Source: Streptococcus ratti FA-1 = DSM 20564 (GTDB lineage: Bacteria > Bacillota > Bacilli > Lactobacillales > Streptococcaceae). Taken from it: a stretch of 64,000 bases of DNA. The notes under the pieces are model-generated. The model was not told where the DNA came from. It was given only the letters and a program-made list of their open reading frames with translations, and made no database searches. The position numbers and the translations under genes were made by a program. Location of the stretch: contig NZ_AJTZ01000005.1 in the NCBI RefSeq assembly GCF_000286075.1, positions 1,116,001 through 1,180,000 on the forward strand, read 5' to 3'. Shown piece after piece: positions 9,230-21,599 of this stretch (the stretch's first letter is position 1; every line of letters starts with the position of its first letter).

Positions 9230-10210
9230 TTAGAGATTTTTTAGAGATTGATAGATAATCGCTTTTATAGAATGCAGGCGGTTTTCTGCCTCTTGGAAAA
9301 TGATGCTGCTGTATTTTTGAAAAATAGTATCTGTAATTTCAAGCTCCTTATAACCATACTTTTCATAGATTTCCTGACCAATTTCAGTGTTAAGGTCGTG
9401 GAAAGCTGGCAGGCAGTGAAGGACAATAGCTTTGGGATTATTGACCTGATCAAGAAGACCCTGATTGATCTGATAAGGCAGAAGCAAATCAATTCTTTCT
9501 TTAAAGTCAACTTCTTCTCCCATAGAAACCCAAACATCTGTGTAAAGAATATCAGCATCGACAACCGCCGCAGTATCATCAGTAACTGTGATTTCTCCTC
9601 CTGTCTGATGCTTTTTAGCCAAATCAACAATTTCTGGTTCAGGCTGCAGTTCTTTAGGTGCAATGATTTTAACATTAATCCCCAAAATAGCTGCCGTCAC
9701 CAGCAGGGAATTGGCCACATTGTTACGGCCGTCTCCCAAATAGGCCAGTGTCAGACCCTCTAATTTACCAAAGTGTTCTTTGACTGTCATAAAATCAGCA
9801 ATCATCTGTGTAGGATGCCAAGTATCTGTCAAGCCGTTCCAGACAGGAACTCCCGAGAATTCAGCCAGCAGCTCCGCTCTTTCTTGTGTAAAGCCGCGGT
9901 ACTCAATACCATCAAACATAGAACCTAGGACTTTAGCCGTATCAACAATTGATTCTTTTTTCCCTAATTGTATTTCATTGCTGCCTAAATAGGTCACATT
10001 CATTCCCAAATCCTGCCCCGCAACAGTGAAAGCACATCTGGTTCTCGTTGACGTTTTTTCAAAAATAAGAGCAATATTTAAGCCTTCCAGATATTTATGG
10101 GGAATTCTGTCATATTTTAGTTTCTTGAATTGCATAGAAAGGTCAATCAGGGCTTCTAGTTCTTCTTTCGTATAATCTATCTCTTTTAAAAATGATTTTG
10201 CAGCTGTCAT
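9230..10210 (-). CDS. argF: Ornithine carbamoyltransferase
   Basis: This 326-residue enzyme makes citrulline from ornithine and carbamoyl phosphate. Carbamoyl-phosphate motif FEKTSTRTR, ornithine-side [15 protein letters not shown] and HCLPAFHD are all present, which fits OTCase rather than aspartate carbamoyltransferase. Putrescine carbamoyltransferase is a less likely alternative, because no agmatine genes are nearby. It stands alone, without argCJBD or arc genes, and an ArgR-like box precedes it, so a biosynthetic role is more likely than a catabolic one. Confidence 0.9.
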   Translation of the reverse strand: MTAAKSFLKEIDYTKEELEALIDLSMQFKKLKYDRIPHKYLEGLNIALIFEKTSTRTRCAFTVAGQDLGMNVTYLGSNEIQLGKKESIVDTAKVLGSMFDGIEYRGFTQERAELLAEFSGVPVWNGLTDTWHPTQMIADFMTVKEHFGKLEGLTLAYLGDGRNNVANSLLVTAAILGINVKIIAPKELQPEPEIVDLAKKHQTGGEITVTDDTAAVVDADILYTDVWVSMGEEVDFKERIDLLLPYQINQGLLDQVNNPKAIVLHCLPAFHDLNTEIGQEIYEKYGYKELEITDTIFQKYSSIIFQEAENRLHSIKAIIYQSLKNL

Positions 10211-10242
10211 TCGAATCTCCTTGTATTTTTATACTATATTTT

Positions 10243-10256
10243 TACATTTTTATTCA
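10243..10256 (-). promoter_or_regulatory. ArgR-type ARG box upstream of argF
   Basis: The minus strand reads TGAATAAAAATGTA, one mismatch from the ARG-box core TGNATWWWWATNCA. It lies 33 bases before argF, within the likely promoter (TTGACA at about 10260-10265). Confidence 0.5.
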
Positions 10257-10356
10257 CGATTGTCAAGTGTCTTTTTAAAATGCCTGCCAGCAGCAAATGT
10301 TATGTTGCAATCCTTTGTCTAAACCTTATCAAAGGTCTAACTTTCAATCTTTTTAC

Positions 10357-10384
10357 TTGATTTATATCCAGATGGTGCTATAAT
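10357..10384 (+). promoter_or_regulatory. clpE: clpE promoter
   Basis: TTGATT at 10357-10362 and TATAAT at 10379-10384 are 16 bases apart, with a TG extension before the -10. The promoter lies 80 bases upstream of clpE. Confidence 0.75.
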
Positions 10385-10396
10385 TAATTTATAAAG

Positions 10397-10413
10397 TTTG
10401 ACCATTATTGACC
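10397..10413 (-). promoter_or_regulatory. CtsR operator
   Basis: The minus strand reads GGTCAATAATGGTCAAA, a near-perfect CtsR heptad repeat (consensus RGTCAAANANRGTCAAA). It starts about at the transcription start of the clpE promoter, so CtsR binding would block clpE transcription until heat or protein stress. Confidence 0.85.
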
Positions 10414-10464
10414 AAATGGGCTAATGTTCAAATCTTGTATTCTATGACGAAAGAGGTAGTAATT

Positions 10465-12726
10465 ATGCTCTGTCAAAATTGTAATTTAAATGAAGCGACT
10501 ATTCACTTGTACACAAGTGTTAACGGTCAGCAAAAGCAGGTTGATCTCTGCCAAAATTGCTATCAAATTATGAAAACAGATCCTGAAAACAACTTTTTGA
10601 ATAATCCTTCCCATCAAAATTCTTCATCTATTAATCCTTTCTTTGATGATTTCTTTGGAGATTTGAATAATTTCCGAGCCTTTAATCAAGATCTGCCAAA
10701 CTCCCCGCAGACTCAGTCAGGCGGCAATGGCGGCGGAAATAATCGGCGTCCCGGTGGACCTCGTCAGCAGGGTCCTCAAAGACCAAACGGTCTGCTGGAA
10801 GAATTTGGCATCAATTTAACAGATATTGCCCGCAAGGGAGAAATTGATCCTGTTATCGGCCGTGACGATGAAATTACCCGGGTCATTGAAATTCTCAACC
10901 GCCGAACTAAAAACAATCCTGTTCTCATCGGAGAACCCGGTGTTGGTAAGACGGCTGTTGTTGAAGGACTTGCTCAAAAAATTGTTGACAACGATGTCCC
11001 TCAAAAACTGCAAGGCAAAAATGTCATCCGCCTTGATGTCGTCAGCCTCGTCCAAGGTACAGGCATCAGAGGACAGTTCGAGGAGCGGATGCAAAAATTA
11101 ATGGAAGAAATCCGGCAGCGCCAGGATGTCATCCTCTTCATTGATGAAATCCATGAAATCGTCGGTGCCGGTTCTGCCGGTGATGGCAACATGGATGCCG
11201 GTAACATTTTGAAGCCCGCTCTGGCCCGTGGAGAACTCCAGCTAGTCGGTGCTACAACGCTCAATGAATACCGAATCATTGAAAAAGATGCCGCTCTGGA
11301 GCGTCGGATGCAGCCAGTCAAGGTTGATGAGCCTAGTGTTGAAGAAACAATCACCATTTTAAAGGGTATTCAGCCTAAATACGAAGACTACCATCATGTC
11401 AAGTATACTGACGAAGCTATCGAAGCAGCTGCCAATCTGTCTAACCGCTATATCCAGGACCGCTTCCTGCCAGACAAGGCCATTGACCTGCTGGACGAAT
11501 CTGGTTCTAAGATGAATCTGACGCTTAACTTTGTAGATCCAAAAGAAATTGATCACCGCTTGGCTGAAGCTGAAAATCTAAAAGCTCAGGCAACTCGCGA
11601 TGAAGATTACGAAAAGGCAGCCTACTTCCGCGATCAGATTGCCAAATATAAGGAAATGCAGTCTGCTAAGATCGATGAACAAAACACACCAATCATCACA
11701 GAAAAGAATATTGAAGCCATTGTTGAACAAAAAACTAACATTCCTGTTGGTGAGCTCAAAGAAAAAGAACAATCGCAATTAATCCATCTGGCTGATGATT
11801 TAAAACAGCACGTTATCGGACAAGATGCGGCCGTTGACAAAATTGCTAAGGCTATCCGGCGCAACCGTGTCGGGCTGGGAACACCAAACCGGCCAATCGG
11901 AAGCTTCCTCTTTGTAGGACCTACCGGTGTCGGCAAGACGGAACTGTCCAAGCAATTAGCTATTGAGCTCTTTGGTTCTGCCGACAGTATGATTCGCTTT
12001 GATATGAGTGAATATATGGAAAAACATGCTGTCGCTAAACTTGTCGGAGCTCCTCCAGGATACGTTGGCTATGAAGAAGCCGGACAGCTGACGGAAAAAG
12101 TCCGCCGCAATCCATATTCTCTCATCTTACTTGATGAGGTTGAAAAAGCCCATCCAGATGTCATGCACATGTTCCTGCAGGTCTTGGATGACGGCCGCTT
12201 GACTGATGGTCAGGGTCGCACAGTCAGCTTCAAAGATACCATTATTATCATGACTTCCAATGCCGGTACAGGAACGTCTGAAGCCAGTGTTGGCTTTGGT
12301 GCCAGCCGAGAAGGCCGGACGAATTCTGTTCTCGGTGAATTAGGCAACTTCTTCAGTCCCGAATTCATGAATCGTTTTGACGGCATCATCGAGTTCCAAG
12401 CACTGAGCAAGGACAATCTGCTGAAAATCGTTGACCTCATGCTGGATGACGTTAATAACCGCTTAGCAGTTAATGACATTCATCTTGATGTTACTGACAA
12501 GGTTAAGGAAAAATTGGTTGATCTGGGTTACGATCCAAAAATGGGTGCGAGACCGCTTCGCAGAACTATTCAAGATCATATTGAAGATGCCATTACCGAT
12601 TTCTACCTTGAAAACCCTGATCAAAAGAACTTAAAAGCTGTCATGACCAGCCAGGGAAATATCAGTATCAAGGCTGCTAATCATAAGGTTGAAACAGTAG
12701 CTAATACAGCGTCAGAGGCAGAATAG
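10465..12726 (+). CDS. clpE: ClpE, AAA+ ATPase of the Clp protease
   Basis: This 753-residue HSP100 chaperone unfolds substrates for ClpP. The N-terminal zinc finger has CQNC twice (residues 3-6 and about 29-32). A Gly-rich linker follows, then AAA domain 1 (Walker [10 protein letters not shown]), a UVR-like coiled coil near 390 and AAA domain 2 (Walker [11 protein letters not shown]). The start at 10465 follows AGAGGTAGTAATT. The track of in-frame codons continues upstream, but [16 protein letters not shown] is the family start. It is controlled by the CtsR box upstream. Confidence 0.96.
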   Translation: MLCQNCNLNEATIHLYTSVNGQQKQVDLCQNCYQIMKTDPENNFLNNPSHQNSSSINPFFDDFFGDLNNFRAFNQDLPNSPQTQSGGNGGGNNRRPGGPRQQGPQRPNGLLEEFGINLTDIARKGEIDPVIGRDDEITRVIEILNRRTKNNPVLIGEPGVGKTAVVEGLAQKIVDNDVPQKLQGKNVIRLDVVSLVQGTGIRGQFEERMQKLMEEIRQRQDVILFIDEIHEIVGAGSAGDGNMDAGNILKPALARGELQLVGATTLNEYRIIEKDAALERRMQPVKVDEPSVEETITILKGIQPKYEDYHHVKYTDEAIEAAANLSNRYIQDRFLPDKAIDLLDESGSKMNLTLNFVDPKEIDHRLAEAENLKAQATRDEDYEKAAYFRDQIAKYKEMQSAKIDEQNTPIITEKNIEAIVEQKTNIPVGELKEKEQSQLIHLADDLKQHVIGQDAAVDKIAKAIRRNRVGLGTPNRPIGSFLFVGPTGVGKTELSKQLAIELFGSADSMIRFDMSEYMEKHAVAKLVGAPPGYVGYEEAGQLTEKVRRNPYSLILLDEVEKAHPDVMHMFLQVLDDGRLTDGQGRTVSFKDTIIIMTSNAGTGTSEASVGFGASREGRTNSVLGELGNFFSPEFMNRFDGIIEFQALSKDNLLKIVDLMLDDVNNRLAVNDIHLDVTDKVKEKLVDLGYDPKMGARPLRRTIQDHIEDAITDFYLENPDQKNLKAVMTSQGNISIKAANHKVETVANTASEAE

Positions 12727-12736
12727 ACCTGTAAAG

Positions 12737-12767
12737 AAGGCTGAGACAAAGGTCTTGGCCTTTTTTA
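12737..12767 (+). terminator. Terminator of clpE
   Basis: AAGGC-TGA-GAC pairs with GTC-TTG-GCCTT and runs into TTTTTT. The internal CTGAGACAAAGGTCTTGG resembles terminators seen elsewhere in streptococci. Confidence 0.7.
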
Positions 12768-12939
12768 ATCTTCCTAGTGGTTAGTTCAGAGCGTATCCAA
12801 AACCCAAACAGTCCAGAGGCGGCTCCTGCTTCAACTTTTTAGCTGCAGTTGGTTTTGATTTTACACTGCACTAGGCAAAGAAGCTGTTTTTTAGTATAAT
12901 AATAAACACTATTGAGATGATAACTGTGAAGGAGACTAC

Positions 12940-13392
12940 ATGAACCATCCAACTTTTGGCCAAAAAAAAGCAAACATTGATTATAAAGAGCGCTTTGGTG
13001 TCTATGCTGTTATTCCCGACAGCACTATGGAGAAAATTATCCTTGTTCAGGCACCAAACGGAGCCTGGTTTTTGCCGGGCGGTGAAATCGAAAAAGGCGA
13101 AAATCAACTGCAGGCCTTAGAACGAGAACTCCTTGAAGAACTAGGCTTTAGCGCTGCTATTGGTCAATACTATGGCCAAGCAGATGAATATTTTTACTCC
13201 AGCCACAGGGATACTTATTTTTACAATCCTGCTTATATTTATGAGGTAACAAGTTTTACAAAAGTTGGCAGGCCTCTTGAAGATTTCAATCACCTGGCCT
13301 GGTTCTCTGTTTCGGAAGCCAAGGAAAAATTAAAACGCGGCAGCCACAAATGGGGTATTGAATGTTGGCAAAAAGAGCACCAGAAAAACTAA
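12940..13392 (+). CDS. Nudix hydrolase
   Basis: This 150-residue protein has the complete Nudix box: GGEIEKGENQLQ followed by ALERELLEELGF (residues about 47-70). The motif binds Mg and hydrolyses a nucleoside-diphosphate-linked compound. The substrate cannot be inferred. The start follows GAAGGAGACTAC. The region between clpE and this gene holds only a terminator. Confidence 0.92.
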   Translation: MNHPTFGQKKANIDYKERFGVYAVIPDSTMEKIILVQAPNGAWFLPGGEIEKGENQLQALERELLEELGFSAAIGQYYGQADEYFYSSHRDTYFYNPAYIYEVTSFTKVGRPLEDFNHLAWFSVSEAKEKLKRGSHKWGIECWQKEHQKN

Positions 13393-13459
13393 ATTCAGGC
13401 AGCATTTCTGCTCAAATCATGCTATAATATTATTACGAAACTACTACAGGAGGAAAGTT

Positions 13460-13762
13460 ATGCGATTGATTAACACGACCAGCAGCCACCAGCGTCTGGT
13501 AAAAAATCAGCTGCAGCATACAGATGCGACACTTGTTGAAACTTATTCAGCCGGCAATACTGATGTTATTTTTACCCAAGCCCCTAAACATTATGAACTT
13601 TTAATTTCAAATAAACACCGTGCTATTAAAGACAGTGAAATTGAAGCTATCCGAGAATTTTTCCTCAAGCGTAAAATCGATAAAAATATTATTCTTTTAG
13701 ATCAATTAAAAACCTTGCATACAGCAAATCTGATTGAAATTTCCATTCCGATAATTAACTAA
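13460..13762 (+). CDS. DUF1827 family protein
   Basis: This 100-residue protein has the DUF1827 pattern MRLINTTSSHQRLV and VETYSAGNTDVIFTQAPKHY. It is conserved in streptococci and enterococci without known function. The ATG at 13460 follows a strong AGGAGGAAAG. An upstream in-frame extension to 13358 overlaps the Nudix gene and is not credible. A terminator follows at once. Confidence 0.9.
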   Translation: MRLINTTSSHQRLVKNQLQHTDATLVETYSAGNTDVIFTQAPKHYELLISNKHRAIKDSEIEAIREFFLKRKIDKNIILLDQLKTLHTANLIEISIPIIN

Positions 13763-13791
13763 AGTTAGGAACTTGCCTTCCTAACTTTTTC
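13761..13791 (+). terminator. Terminator of the DUF1827 gene
   Basis: AAAGTTAGGAA pairs perfectly with TTCCTAACTTT around a 6-base loop and ends in T5. Confidence 0.9.
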
Positions 13792-13862
13792 TTTAACCTG
13801 TCATGCCTTAGACATTGGCAATTGTTCTTATTGAGTCCTCTAACTTGCTTTTTGCACTAGTG

Positions 13863-13896
13863 CTGGTGATAGAATTGCTTACAATTCTATCACCAG
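13863..13896. repeat. Perfect 15-bp stem-loop of unknown role
   Basis: CTGGTGATAGAATTG and its exact reverse complement are separated by CTTA. No T-run follows on either strand, so it is not an ordinary terminator. It is the main feature of the 316-base gap 13763-14078 between two convergent terminators. Confidence 0.7.
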
Positions 13897-14023
13897 AGAT
13901 CAATTCGAGACTTTGGATCAGCAAAAAGGAATGAAAGTCAGAAACGAGGTCGCTTTTGCCCCCTCACTACATAAAGAATGCAAAAAATAAAATCAGATTT
14001 TGATTTTAACTGAGCATTAGACG

Positions 14024-14076
14024 AAAAAGACTTGGTCTCATCTTCACTTAACGGAAGATAAGTTCCAAGTCTTTTT
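14024..14076 (-). terminator. Terminator of ileS
   Basis: AAAAAGACTTGG pairs with CCAAGTCTTTTT, with a second inner stem ATCTTC/GAAGAT. It is T-rich on the minus strand, directly after ileS. Confidence 0.85.
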
Positions 14077-14078
14077 GA

Positions 14079-16871
14079 TTACTTATTTTCAAATCCTTGA
14101 ACAAGAGCTTCTGGGAAATGCTCCTCCAGAATAGCTGCACAGTGATCGCAAATAACAGCATTATAAGAGCGTTCTTTAACACTTTCATCCACACGGCGGC
14201 AGCGGTCGCAGACCTGACCTTTGGCATGCTCAACAGCAAATGCGACATCTTCAAAAGCAAGTGCTGACTCTGGTGCTGCTTCTTGGGTCAATGTTAATTG
14301 TGATACAATAAGCAGCTGAGCCACATCGCTGTCAAGAGCTGTAAGAAGAGTCTGGACTTCCTCACTTGCATAAATAGTCAGATGGGCTTCAAGCGATTTA
14401 CCGATGATCTTGGCATTGCGGGCTTCTTCAAGAGCCTTTTGCGCTTGATCGCGAAGCGACATGAAAGCGTCCCATGTGTCTAAAATCTCATCTTGATTGG
14501 CAAAATTTTGGGCCTGGGGCATTTCTGCCAGCTGTACAAACTCTTCTTTTTCATGTTCAAGATAGGACCAGATTTCTTCGCTGGTATGCGGCAAGATCGG
14601 TGTCAGCAGTTTTGTAATCTTGACTAAAATATCATAGAAAACAGTCTGCATCTGACGGCGGGCCAAGCTGTCTGCTGCTTCAATATAAACCACATCTTTG
14701 GCAAAATCAAGGTAGAAAGCTGACAGATCAATCGTCACAAAATTAACAACGGCCTTATAAATCGCCATGAAGTCATAGTCCTTGTACGCTTGATTAATGG
14801 CAGCCACCAGCTTGTTAAACTTAATGGTCATGTATTTATCAGCAGAGCGAAGGTTTTCAAAGGCAACCCTATCTGTCTGAGGATTAAAGTCAGCCGTATT
14901 GGCTAGCAAGAAACGAAGGGTATTTCTGATTTTACGATAGGTTTCTGATACCTGTCCTAAAATTTCCATAGATACGCGGACATCGCTGTTGGTATCAACA
15001 GAAGCCACCCACAGGCGCAGAATTTCAGCACCGTATTGTTTGGCAACATCATTTGGTGAGATAATATTGCCTTTTGATTTGGACATCTTTTCACCCTTGC
15101 CATCAAGCACAAAACCTTGAGACAGAACTGATTTATAAGGAGCATGCCCATTAACTGCAACAGAAGTAATCAAGGATGAATTAAACCAGCCGCGGTATTG
15201 ATCGCTTCCTTCCAAATAAAGATCAGCAGGATAAGCGAGCTCTGGACGTGTATTTAAGACACCGTTCCAAGATGACCCTGAATCAAACCACACATCCATG
15301 ATATCAGTTTCTTTGGTGAATTCCCCGTTAGGCGAACCCAGATGTGTAAATCCTTGAGGAAGCAGATCTTTGGCATCGCGCTGCCACCAGACAACAGACC
15401 CGTGTTCTTCAAACAGATCAGCAACATGATCCGTAACTTCCTTAGTCATAATGGCTGTTCCGTCTTCTGCATAGAAAATTGGCAGCGGCACTCCCCATGC
15501 ACGCTGGCGGGAAATGACCCAGTCGCCGCGGTCACGGATCATATTGTAAAGTCGTGTCTTGCCCCAAGAAGGATAGAAATTAACTTTGTCAATCTCATCA
15601 AGAATGTCCTGACGGAATTTTGAAACCGAGGCAAACCACTGCGGCACTGCCCGCCAGATAATTGGTTTTTTCGTTCGCCAGTCAAATGGATAGGAGTGAG
15701 TAATGACCTCAGAAGCCAGCAGCAGATTACCTAATTTTTCCTTGACTGTCGGCAGAACCTTATCATAGAACTGCCCTTGAAAATCAGGACCGGCATTTTC
15801 CATCATAATCCCGCGCTCATCAACGGTAACAGCTACTTCAAGGCCATATTTGATCCCTACATTGTAGTCATCCTCACCAAAACCAGGAGCTGTATGGACA
15901 ATTCCTGTACCAGAATCAAGCGTAACATGGTCGCCGTTCATAACCAATTCTTCCACATCATCATCCCATGGATGGGCTGTGACGATGCGGTCAAGCTCAA
16001 GTCCCTTATAAACTGCCAGAGTTTCTGGATTTTCCCAGCCAAAACGCTCTGATAATTCCAAAAGCAAGGCCTGTGCCACTACGAATTTACGTTCATCATT
16101 GGCCGGTTTCACCACAGCATAATCCATATCCGGACCAACAGTCAGACCCCGAGAGGCTGTAATGGTAAAAGGTGTTGTAGTCCAGACAGCAATATAAGTA
16201 TCCGTATCCAAAACTCCCTTACCATCCTTAACACGGTTGGCATAGTAAAGTGAAGTAGATTCAATATCGTGATACTCAATTTCTGCCTCTGCCAGAGCAG
16301 ATTCTGATGACCATGACCAGTAAACTGGTTTGGCACCGCGATAGATATAGCCCTTGTCAGCCATTGCACCAAAGACACGAATCTGAGCGGCTTCATATTC
16401 AGGCACCAGAGTTACATAAGGATTCTTCCAGTCACCAGCCACACCCAAACGCTTAAAGTCCTCACGCTGCTTATCAACCTGACTTAAAGCATAGTCGCGG
16501 CACATTTCCAAATATGTAGCCAAATCAAGTTCTTTGCGCTTAACACCTTTTTTAGCTAAGACTTGTTCAATAGGAAGTCCATGGGTATCCCAGCCCGGTA
16601 CATAAGGAGCACGAAAACCAGACATAGACTTAGAACGTACAATAATGTCTTTTGAAATTTTATTGAGAGCATGCCCTAAATGGATATTACCATTAGCATA
16701 GGGAGGACCATCATGCAGGAAGAAGGATGGTTTATTGGCATTTAATTCCTGACGTTTAGCATAAATGTCGGCTTCATCCCATTGTTTTTGCCACTGCGGC
16801 TCTTTGTTGGGCAGCCCCGCACGCATGGGAAAAGGTGTTTTACCAAGGTTAAGCGTTTCTTTTAATTTCAT
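14079..16871 (-). CDS. ileS: Isoleucyl-tRNA synthetase
   Basis: This 930-residue class I synthetase charges tRNA-Ile. The HIGH motif is in [14 protein letters not shown] (about 57-70) and KMSKSKGN lies near residue 590. The editing domain contains [13 protein letters not shown]. The C-terminal zinc-binding region has CDRCRRVD and CDHCAAIL. It is the terminal gene downstream of divIVA, with its own T-box leader. Confidence 0.98.
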   Translation of the reverse strand: MKLKETLNLGKTPFPMRAGLPNKEPQWQKQWDEADIYAKRQELNANKPSFFLHDGPPYANGNIHLGHALNKISKDIIVRSKSMSGFRAPYVPGWDTHGLPIEQVLAKKGVKRKELDLATYLEMCRDYALSQVDKQREDFKRLGVAGDWKNPYVTLVPEYEAAQIRVFGAMADKGYIYRGAKPVYWSWSSESALAEAEIEYHDIESTSLYYANRVKDGKGVLDTDTYIAVWTTTPFTITASRGLTVGPDMDYAVVKPANDERKFVVAQALLLELSERFGWENPETLAVYKGLELDRIVTAHPWDDDVEELVMNGDHVTLDSGTGIVHTAPGFGEDDYNVGIKYGLEVAVTVDERGIMMENAGPDFQGQFYDKVLPTVKEKLGNLLLASEVITHSYPFDWRTKKPIIWRAVPQWFASVSKFRQDILDEIDKVNFYPSWGKTRLYNMIRDRGDWVISRQRAWGVPLPIFYAEDGTAIMTKEVTDHVADLFEEHGSVVWWQRDAKDLLPQGFTHLGSPNGEFTKETDIMDVWFDSGSSWNGVLNTRPELAYPADLYLEGSDQYRGWFNSSLITSVAVNGHAPYKSVLSQGFVLDGKGEKMSKSKGNIISPNDVAKQYGAEILRLWVASVDTNSDVRVSMEILGQVSETYRKIRNTLRFLLANTADFNPQTDRVAFENLRSADKYMTIKFNKLVAAINQAYKDYDFMAIYKAVVNFVTIDLSAFYLDFAKDVVYIEAADSLARRQMQTVFYDILVKITKLLTPILPHTSEEIWSYLEHEKEEFVQLAEMPQAQNFANQDEILDTWDAFMSLRDQAQKALEEARNAKIIGKSLEAHLTIYASEEVQTLLTALDSDVAQLLIVSQLTLTQEAAPESALAFEDVAFAVEHAKGQVCDRCRRVDESVKERSYNAVICDHCAAILEEHFPEALVQGFENK

Positions 16872-16879
16872 TGTAACTC

Positions 16880-17165
16880 CTTATTCATTCTTCAATTCAT
16901 TTGTAAAGGGATAACTGAGCTGTAAGAGCAAAGTCTCTGCTGGTTCCTGAGTAAAGAACAAAAAAAGAACCTTCATCAAAGGACGAAAGTTCGTGGTACC
17001 ACCTTAGTTCAGACAGACAATGCCTATCCCTCTTGGCTTGTAAGGTAAGCTAAGCCTTCTATCCTAATTATTCAGATAGAAACTAACAAAATGATAAGAC
17101 TTAATCAAGGGAGTGCAGATCTTCCACCATCACCTGCTCGCTGAACCTATTCATTAAGCTTGTGT
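16880..17165 (-). promoter_or_regulatory. T-box leader of ileS
   Basis: On the minus strand the leader has a distal stem GCAG..CTGC at the 5' side, the conserved T-box AAGGTGGTACCACG (16992-17005) and a terminator (GAAC..GGTTC followed by T7, about 16962-16993) that competes with the antiterminator. Uncharged tRNA would allow ileS read-through. AATGA/TCATT may close stem I. The Ile specifier could be the ATT or ATC on its 3' side; I could not fix it. Confidence 0.88.
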
Positions 17166-17170
17166 TTTTG

Positions 17171-17965
17171 TTATTCGTTAATATTTAATTTAAAGGTTTG
17201 TGTCTCGTTCAAATTTAACTCTTCAGGCGTATCAGGCGCTGTTTCATGATTTGCTTCAATAATAATCGGCTGCTCATTGTCAGCTTGTGTTTCTTCCAAT
17301 TTCTTATTGCTTTCAGCAACACGGCGGTGCAAATCTTCCAACTCTTCTGGAGTAAACTGACGCGTTACATCAATGGGCTCAGTATCTTCAGTATCCGGTA
17401 CATGTTCATCTAAAACCTGTTCAACAACTTCTTTGAAGGCAGCATCTGAATTTTGCAGATAAACCGCTGTTGGCTGCAAAAGTTCTGTCCATTCCGGAGA
17501 ATTAGCAAGAGTCAGCTGACCTTCTACCACAGATAAAAGGTGCTGATGGAACACACGGCTTTGGCGTTTCAGCTCTTCTGTTTCAACAGCAATACGCTTA
17601 GCTTCATCCGTAGCATCACGCAGAATTTCGTTAGCCTTTGCTTTGGCTGCATCAATCAATTGCTGAGACTCGTAAGTAGCCTTATTTAAAATGTTCGTTG
17701 ACTCTGTACTTGCTGATGCCTTAACCTTCTCAGCTGTCTCCTGAGCTAAAATGACAGACTGACTAAGTGACTCTTTCATTTCATCAAAGTAGCCAAGTTT
17801 GTCTTCTAATTCCTTGATACGGTTATCTTTTTCACGATTCGTGCGTACCAATTCTTCATAGTCATCAACAACAATATCCAAGAACTCTTCAACTTCTTGA
17901 GTATTGTAGCCAAACATTTTCGTTCCAAAAGTTTTATCTTTAATTTCAAGTGCTGTAATTGCCAT
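17171..17965 (-). CDS. divIVA: DivIVA cell-division protein
   Basis: This 264-residue coiled-coil protein begins with the membrane-binding DivIVA signature (FGTKMFGYNTQEVEEFLD). Long coiled coils follow to about residue 150, then an acidic C-terminal tail. It marks curved membrane and division sites and organises peripheral growth in streptococci. The ATG at 17965 follows AAGGAGAATAAA. It starts 10 bases after the ylmH stop. Confidence 0.95.
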   Translation of the reverse strand: MAITALEIKDKTFGTKMFGYNTQEVEEFLDIVVDDYEELVRTNREKDNRIKELEDKLGYFDEMKESLSQSVILAQETAEKVKASASTESTNILNKATYESQQLIDAAKAKANEILRDATDEAKRIAVETEELKRQSRVFHQHLLSVVEGQLTLANSPEWTELLQPTAVYLQNSDAAFKEVVEQVLDEHVPDTEDTEPIDVTRQFTPEELEDLHRRVAESNKKLEETQADNEQPIIIEANHETAPDTPEELNLNETQTFKLNINE

Positions 17966-17975
17966 TTTATTCTCC

Positions 17976-18764
17976 TTATTTATGTATGATTCGGTCAATG
18001 GTCAGTTTATGTTTTCCATGCTTCGAAAAACCATTATCGCGTTTTACAGTAAATCTTCCGTAACCTCTGACACTGATTAAATTACCAACTTCAACCAGAT
18101 GAGATACCTTAGGCTGAATGAGGTAATCCAGCTTCACCTTTTCGCTTTCGATTAACTTACTTGCCGTTCCCCGAGAAATCTTCAGAACTGCTGCAATAAT
18201 TTTGTCTAATCGCATACTTGATGCTAAGATATCAACTTCTTTGGTACTGGATTGATTTTCCAGCTGTCTGTCAAAGGGGACTTCTTCAAAAATAACCGCC
18301 GCTCTTCCTATTTTACTCACCTGGATACTTAAATAGGAAACCATGCTTTTCTCAACAAAAACCTGCGCGCGATTTTCTTGAACTAAAATATCACCTAAAA
18401 TATGACGTTCAATGCCTAATTTATTAATCAAGGTTCCCATAATCTGAGCATGCGTCAAATGATTAAATTTACTGTTGTATTTAATGTCCAGCAAGCTGAT
18501 ACCAAAGTCTGCCAGATCCAAACTATAGTAAGCCGGTGCTATCAGCAGCCGAGCATATTCGGAAGGTATAAAATCCGAGCTGACATAACATTTTAGATCT
18601 GTCTGCCCTACAATACTCTTCATGACTGCAATTTCTCTGGGATTTAAAAAATCCGTAAGACAAAAACTGTAGGTATCTTCTGCCTGTTTAATTAAATCAT
18701 AAGCCTTTTCAACTAATTCTTGCTCTTCTAACCTAAAGTGCTGATAAATCTCTTGTTTTGCCAT
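17976..18764 (-). CDS. ylmH: YlmH, S4-domain RNA-binding protein
   Basis: This 262-residue protein ends in an S4 RNA-binding domain (LDKIIAAVLKISRGTASKLIESEKVKLD, about 180-207). YlmH proteins bind 50S-peptidyl-tRNA and take part in ribosome-associated quality control. The gene is a constant member of the Gram-positive division cluster. It starts 1 base after ylmG ends. Confidence 0.92.
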   Translation of the reverse strand: MAKQEIYQHFRLEEQELVEKAYDLIKQAEDTYSFCLTDFLNPREIAVMKSIVGQTDLKCYVSSDFIPSEYARLLIAPAYYSLDLADFGISLLDIKYNSKFNHLTHAQIMGTLINKLGIERHILGDILVQENRAQVFVEKSMVSYLSIQVSKIGRAAVIFEEVPFDRQLENQSSTKEVDILASSMRLDKIIAAVLKISRGTASKLIESEKVKLDYLIQPKVSHLVEVGNLISVRGYGRFTVKRDNGFSKHGKHKLTIDRIIHK

Positions 18765-18765
18765 G

Positions 18766-19023
18766 TTAAATAAGAAGATTAAATAAAAACTGTTTTAATA
18801 AATTCAAAAGCAAAATAATGATAATGATTGTAAAATCCAGTCCTGCAAACTGCAGATTAAAACGTCTGAAAGGTTTTATGACTGGTTCCACAATATCAAC
18901 TAACAGTCTCCCAAGCCAAGTATGGTAAGCATCAGGAAACCATGATAAGAGAGCATAAATCACCAGCAAGAAAGAATAGACTTCAATCGCTCTTGCCAGG
19001 ATAAGCACAATATACACTAACAT
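18766..19023 (-). CDS. ylmG: YlmG/YggT family membrane protein
   Basis: This 85-residue protein has two membrane helices and the central motif WFPDAYHTWLGRLLVDIVEPVIKPFRR typical of YggT. It sits between sepF and ylmH as in other streptococci. A role in membrane or division-site organisation is suspected but not proven. Confidence 0.92.
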   Translation of the reverse strand: MLVYIVLILARAIEVYSFLLVIYALLSWFPDAYHTWLGRLLVDIVEPVIKPFRRFNLQFAGLDFTIIIIILLLNLLKQFLFNLLI

Positions 19024-19026
19024 CGT

Positions 19027-19584
19027 TTAACGTCTCTTCATGTCGTAATTAAAGCTGACATCCTGACCATTGGCAGCAAGACTCATTTCTTCAATATCAA
19101 CAATAACATTGATTGGTGTCAAAAGATACATTGATGCGCCAACCTTTTGCAGATTCCCTGCCAGCACCTTACTCGCTCCATCAATAAAGTCTAAGCAGCG
19201 TCTAGCTTGGGCTTCAAGCATATATTGAAAATCAATCAGCACACACTCATTTCGAATCAGCAGATCAACAATTTCCTCTGCATCCTCATATTTACGAGGG
19301 AATTTAAGGGCAATTGTTGTTTTTTCCTGCGCAGACTGCTGAGCATTATTGCGGCGGGTTGGCAGCGGGTGAATATTTTCTTCACTTGCTGGACGGCGCC
19401 CCTGTCCTGACTGTCCTTGGCTAGGCTGGTGACTTTTCTTTGCGTTTTGCTGTGTCTGCTGAGCAGCAGGACGTTTAGCAGATTCCTGCTGTCGAGCCGG
19501 TACAGCAACAGGTTCTTCCACTTCGCTGACTTCATCAGTGTCAAAGTAAGAAATAATTCTGTTAAAGCTATCTCTAAGTGCCAT
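19027..19584 (-). CDS. sepF: SepF division protein
   Basis: This 185-residue protein has an N-terminal amphipathic helix ([15 protein letters not shown]) for membrane binding and a low-complexity Gln/Pro/Arg linker at about 30-90. The C-terminal SepF domain includes [15 protein letters not shown] and [15 protein letters not shown]. It anchors FtsZ at midcell. The ATG at 19584 follows CGGAGATACGT; an upstream ATG at 19614 would overlap ylmE further. Confidence 0.95.
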   Translation of the reverse strand: MALRDSFNRIISYFDTDEVSEVEEPVAVPARQQESAKRPAAQQTQQNAKKSHQPSQGQSGQGRRPASEENIHPLPTRRNNAQQSAQEKTTIALKFPRKYEDAEEIVDLLIRNECVLIDFQYMLEAQARRCLDFIDGASKVLAGNLQKVGASMYLLTPINVIVDIEEMSLAANGQDVSFNYDMKRR

Positions 19585-19597
19585 ACGTATCTCCGTT

Positions 19598-20269
19598 TCA
19601 TTTAAAGAATGCACTGCCTATCCGGACAAAGGTTGCACCATTTTGAACTGCAATCGGAAAATCACCGCTCATCCCCATGCTCAATTCATCCAAAGGCATA
19701 TTCTTTAAGTTTTTTTCTTTTAGATTTTTTCTCAATGCATTGGCTTCGCTGAAAATTTTTGCCAATTCCTGCTCAGAAGCGTCTATTGGCGCCATCGTCA
19801 TCAAACCAACAACTTTAATCTTATCAAATTTTTGAATTTCTTCAAGTATATTATCTACTTCTGACACTTTGAAACCATGTTTGCTTTCCTCGCCAGAAAT
19901 ATTAACTTGCAAAAAGCATTTAATATCATGTTCAGCCCGTTTTTGAATTTCAGCAGCCAACTTTACAGAGTCAAGGGCATGGAAATAATCAACTAGGTTG
20001 ATAACATCCTTAACCTTACGCCGCTGCAAACTGCCAATCAGGTGCCATGTCAAATCATAGACCTGTAAAGCTTGATATTTGTCGAGAAACTTGTCAACCC
20101 TGTTTTCAGCAATATGCTTAACCCCTGTTTGAACAAGCTTTTCTGCCGTTTCACTGTCAGTATATTTAGTAACTGCAATAACAGTGACATCATCCTTACT
20201 GCGTCCGGCCGCCTGAGCACAGGCAGCGACTTCCTGAAAAATGCGATCTTTATTTGCTTGTAAGTTCAT
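19598..20269 (-). CDS. ylmE: YlmE/YggS pyridoxal-phosphate homeostasis protein
   Basis: This 223-residue PLP-binding barrel of the YggS/PROSC family carries [11 protein letters not shown] (PLP lysine), [11 protein letters not shown] and [13 protein letters not shown]. It buffers PLP and affects amino-acid and B6 balance. It lies 2 bases downstream of ftsZ. Confidence 0.94.
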   Translation of the reverse strand: MNLQANKDRIFQEVAACAQAAGRSKDDVTVIAVTKYTDSETAEKLVQTGVKHIAENRVDKFLDKYQALQVYDLTWHLIGSLQRRKVKDVINLVDYFHALDSVKLAAEIQKRAEHDIKCFLQVNISGEESKHGFKVSEVDNILEEIQKFDKIKVVGLMTMAPIDASEQELAKIFSEANALRKNLKEKNLKNMPLDELSMGMSGDFPIAVQNGATFVRIGSAFFK

Positions 20270-20271
20270 TG

Positions 20272-21588
<1,317 letters not shown>

Positions 21589-21599
21589 TCACTTTAATT

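Noticed and set aside
9248..9763. 171-codon frame opposite argF
   Set aside because: The argF protein is complete and convincing, and the opposite frame has no ribosome-binding site or motif.
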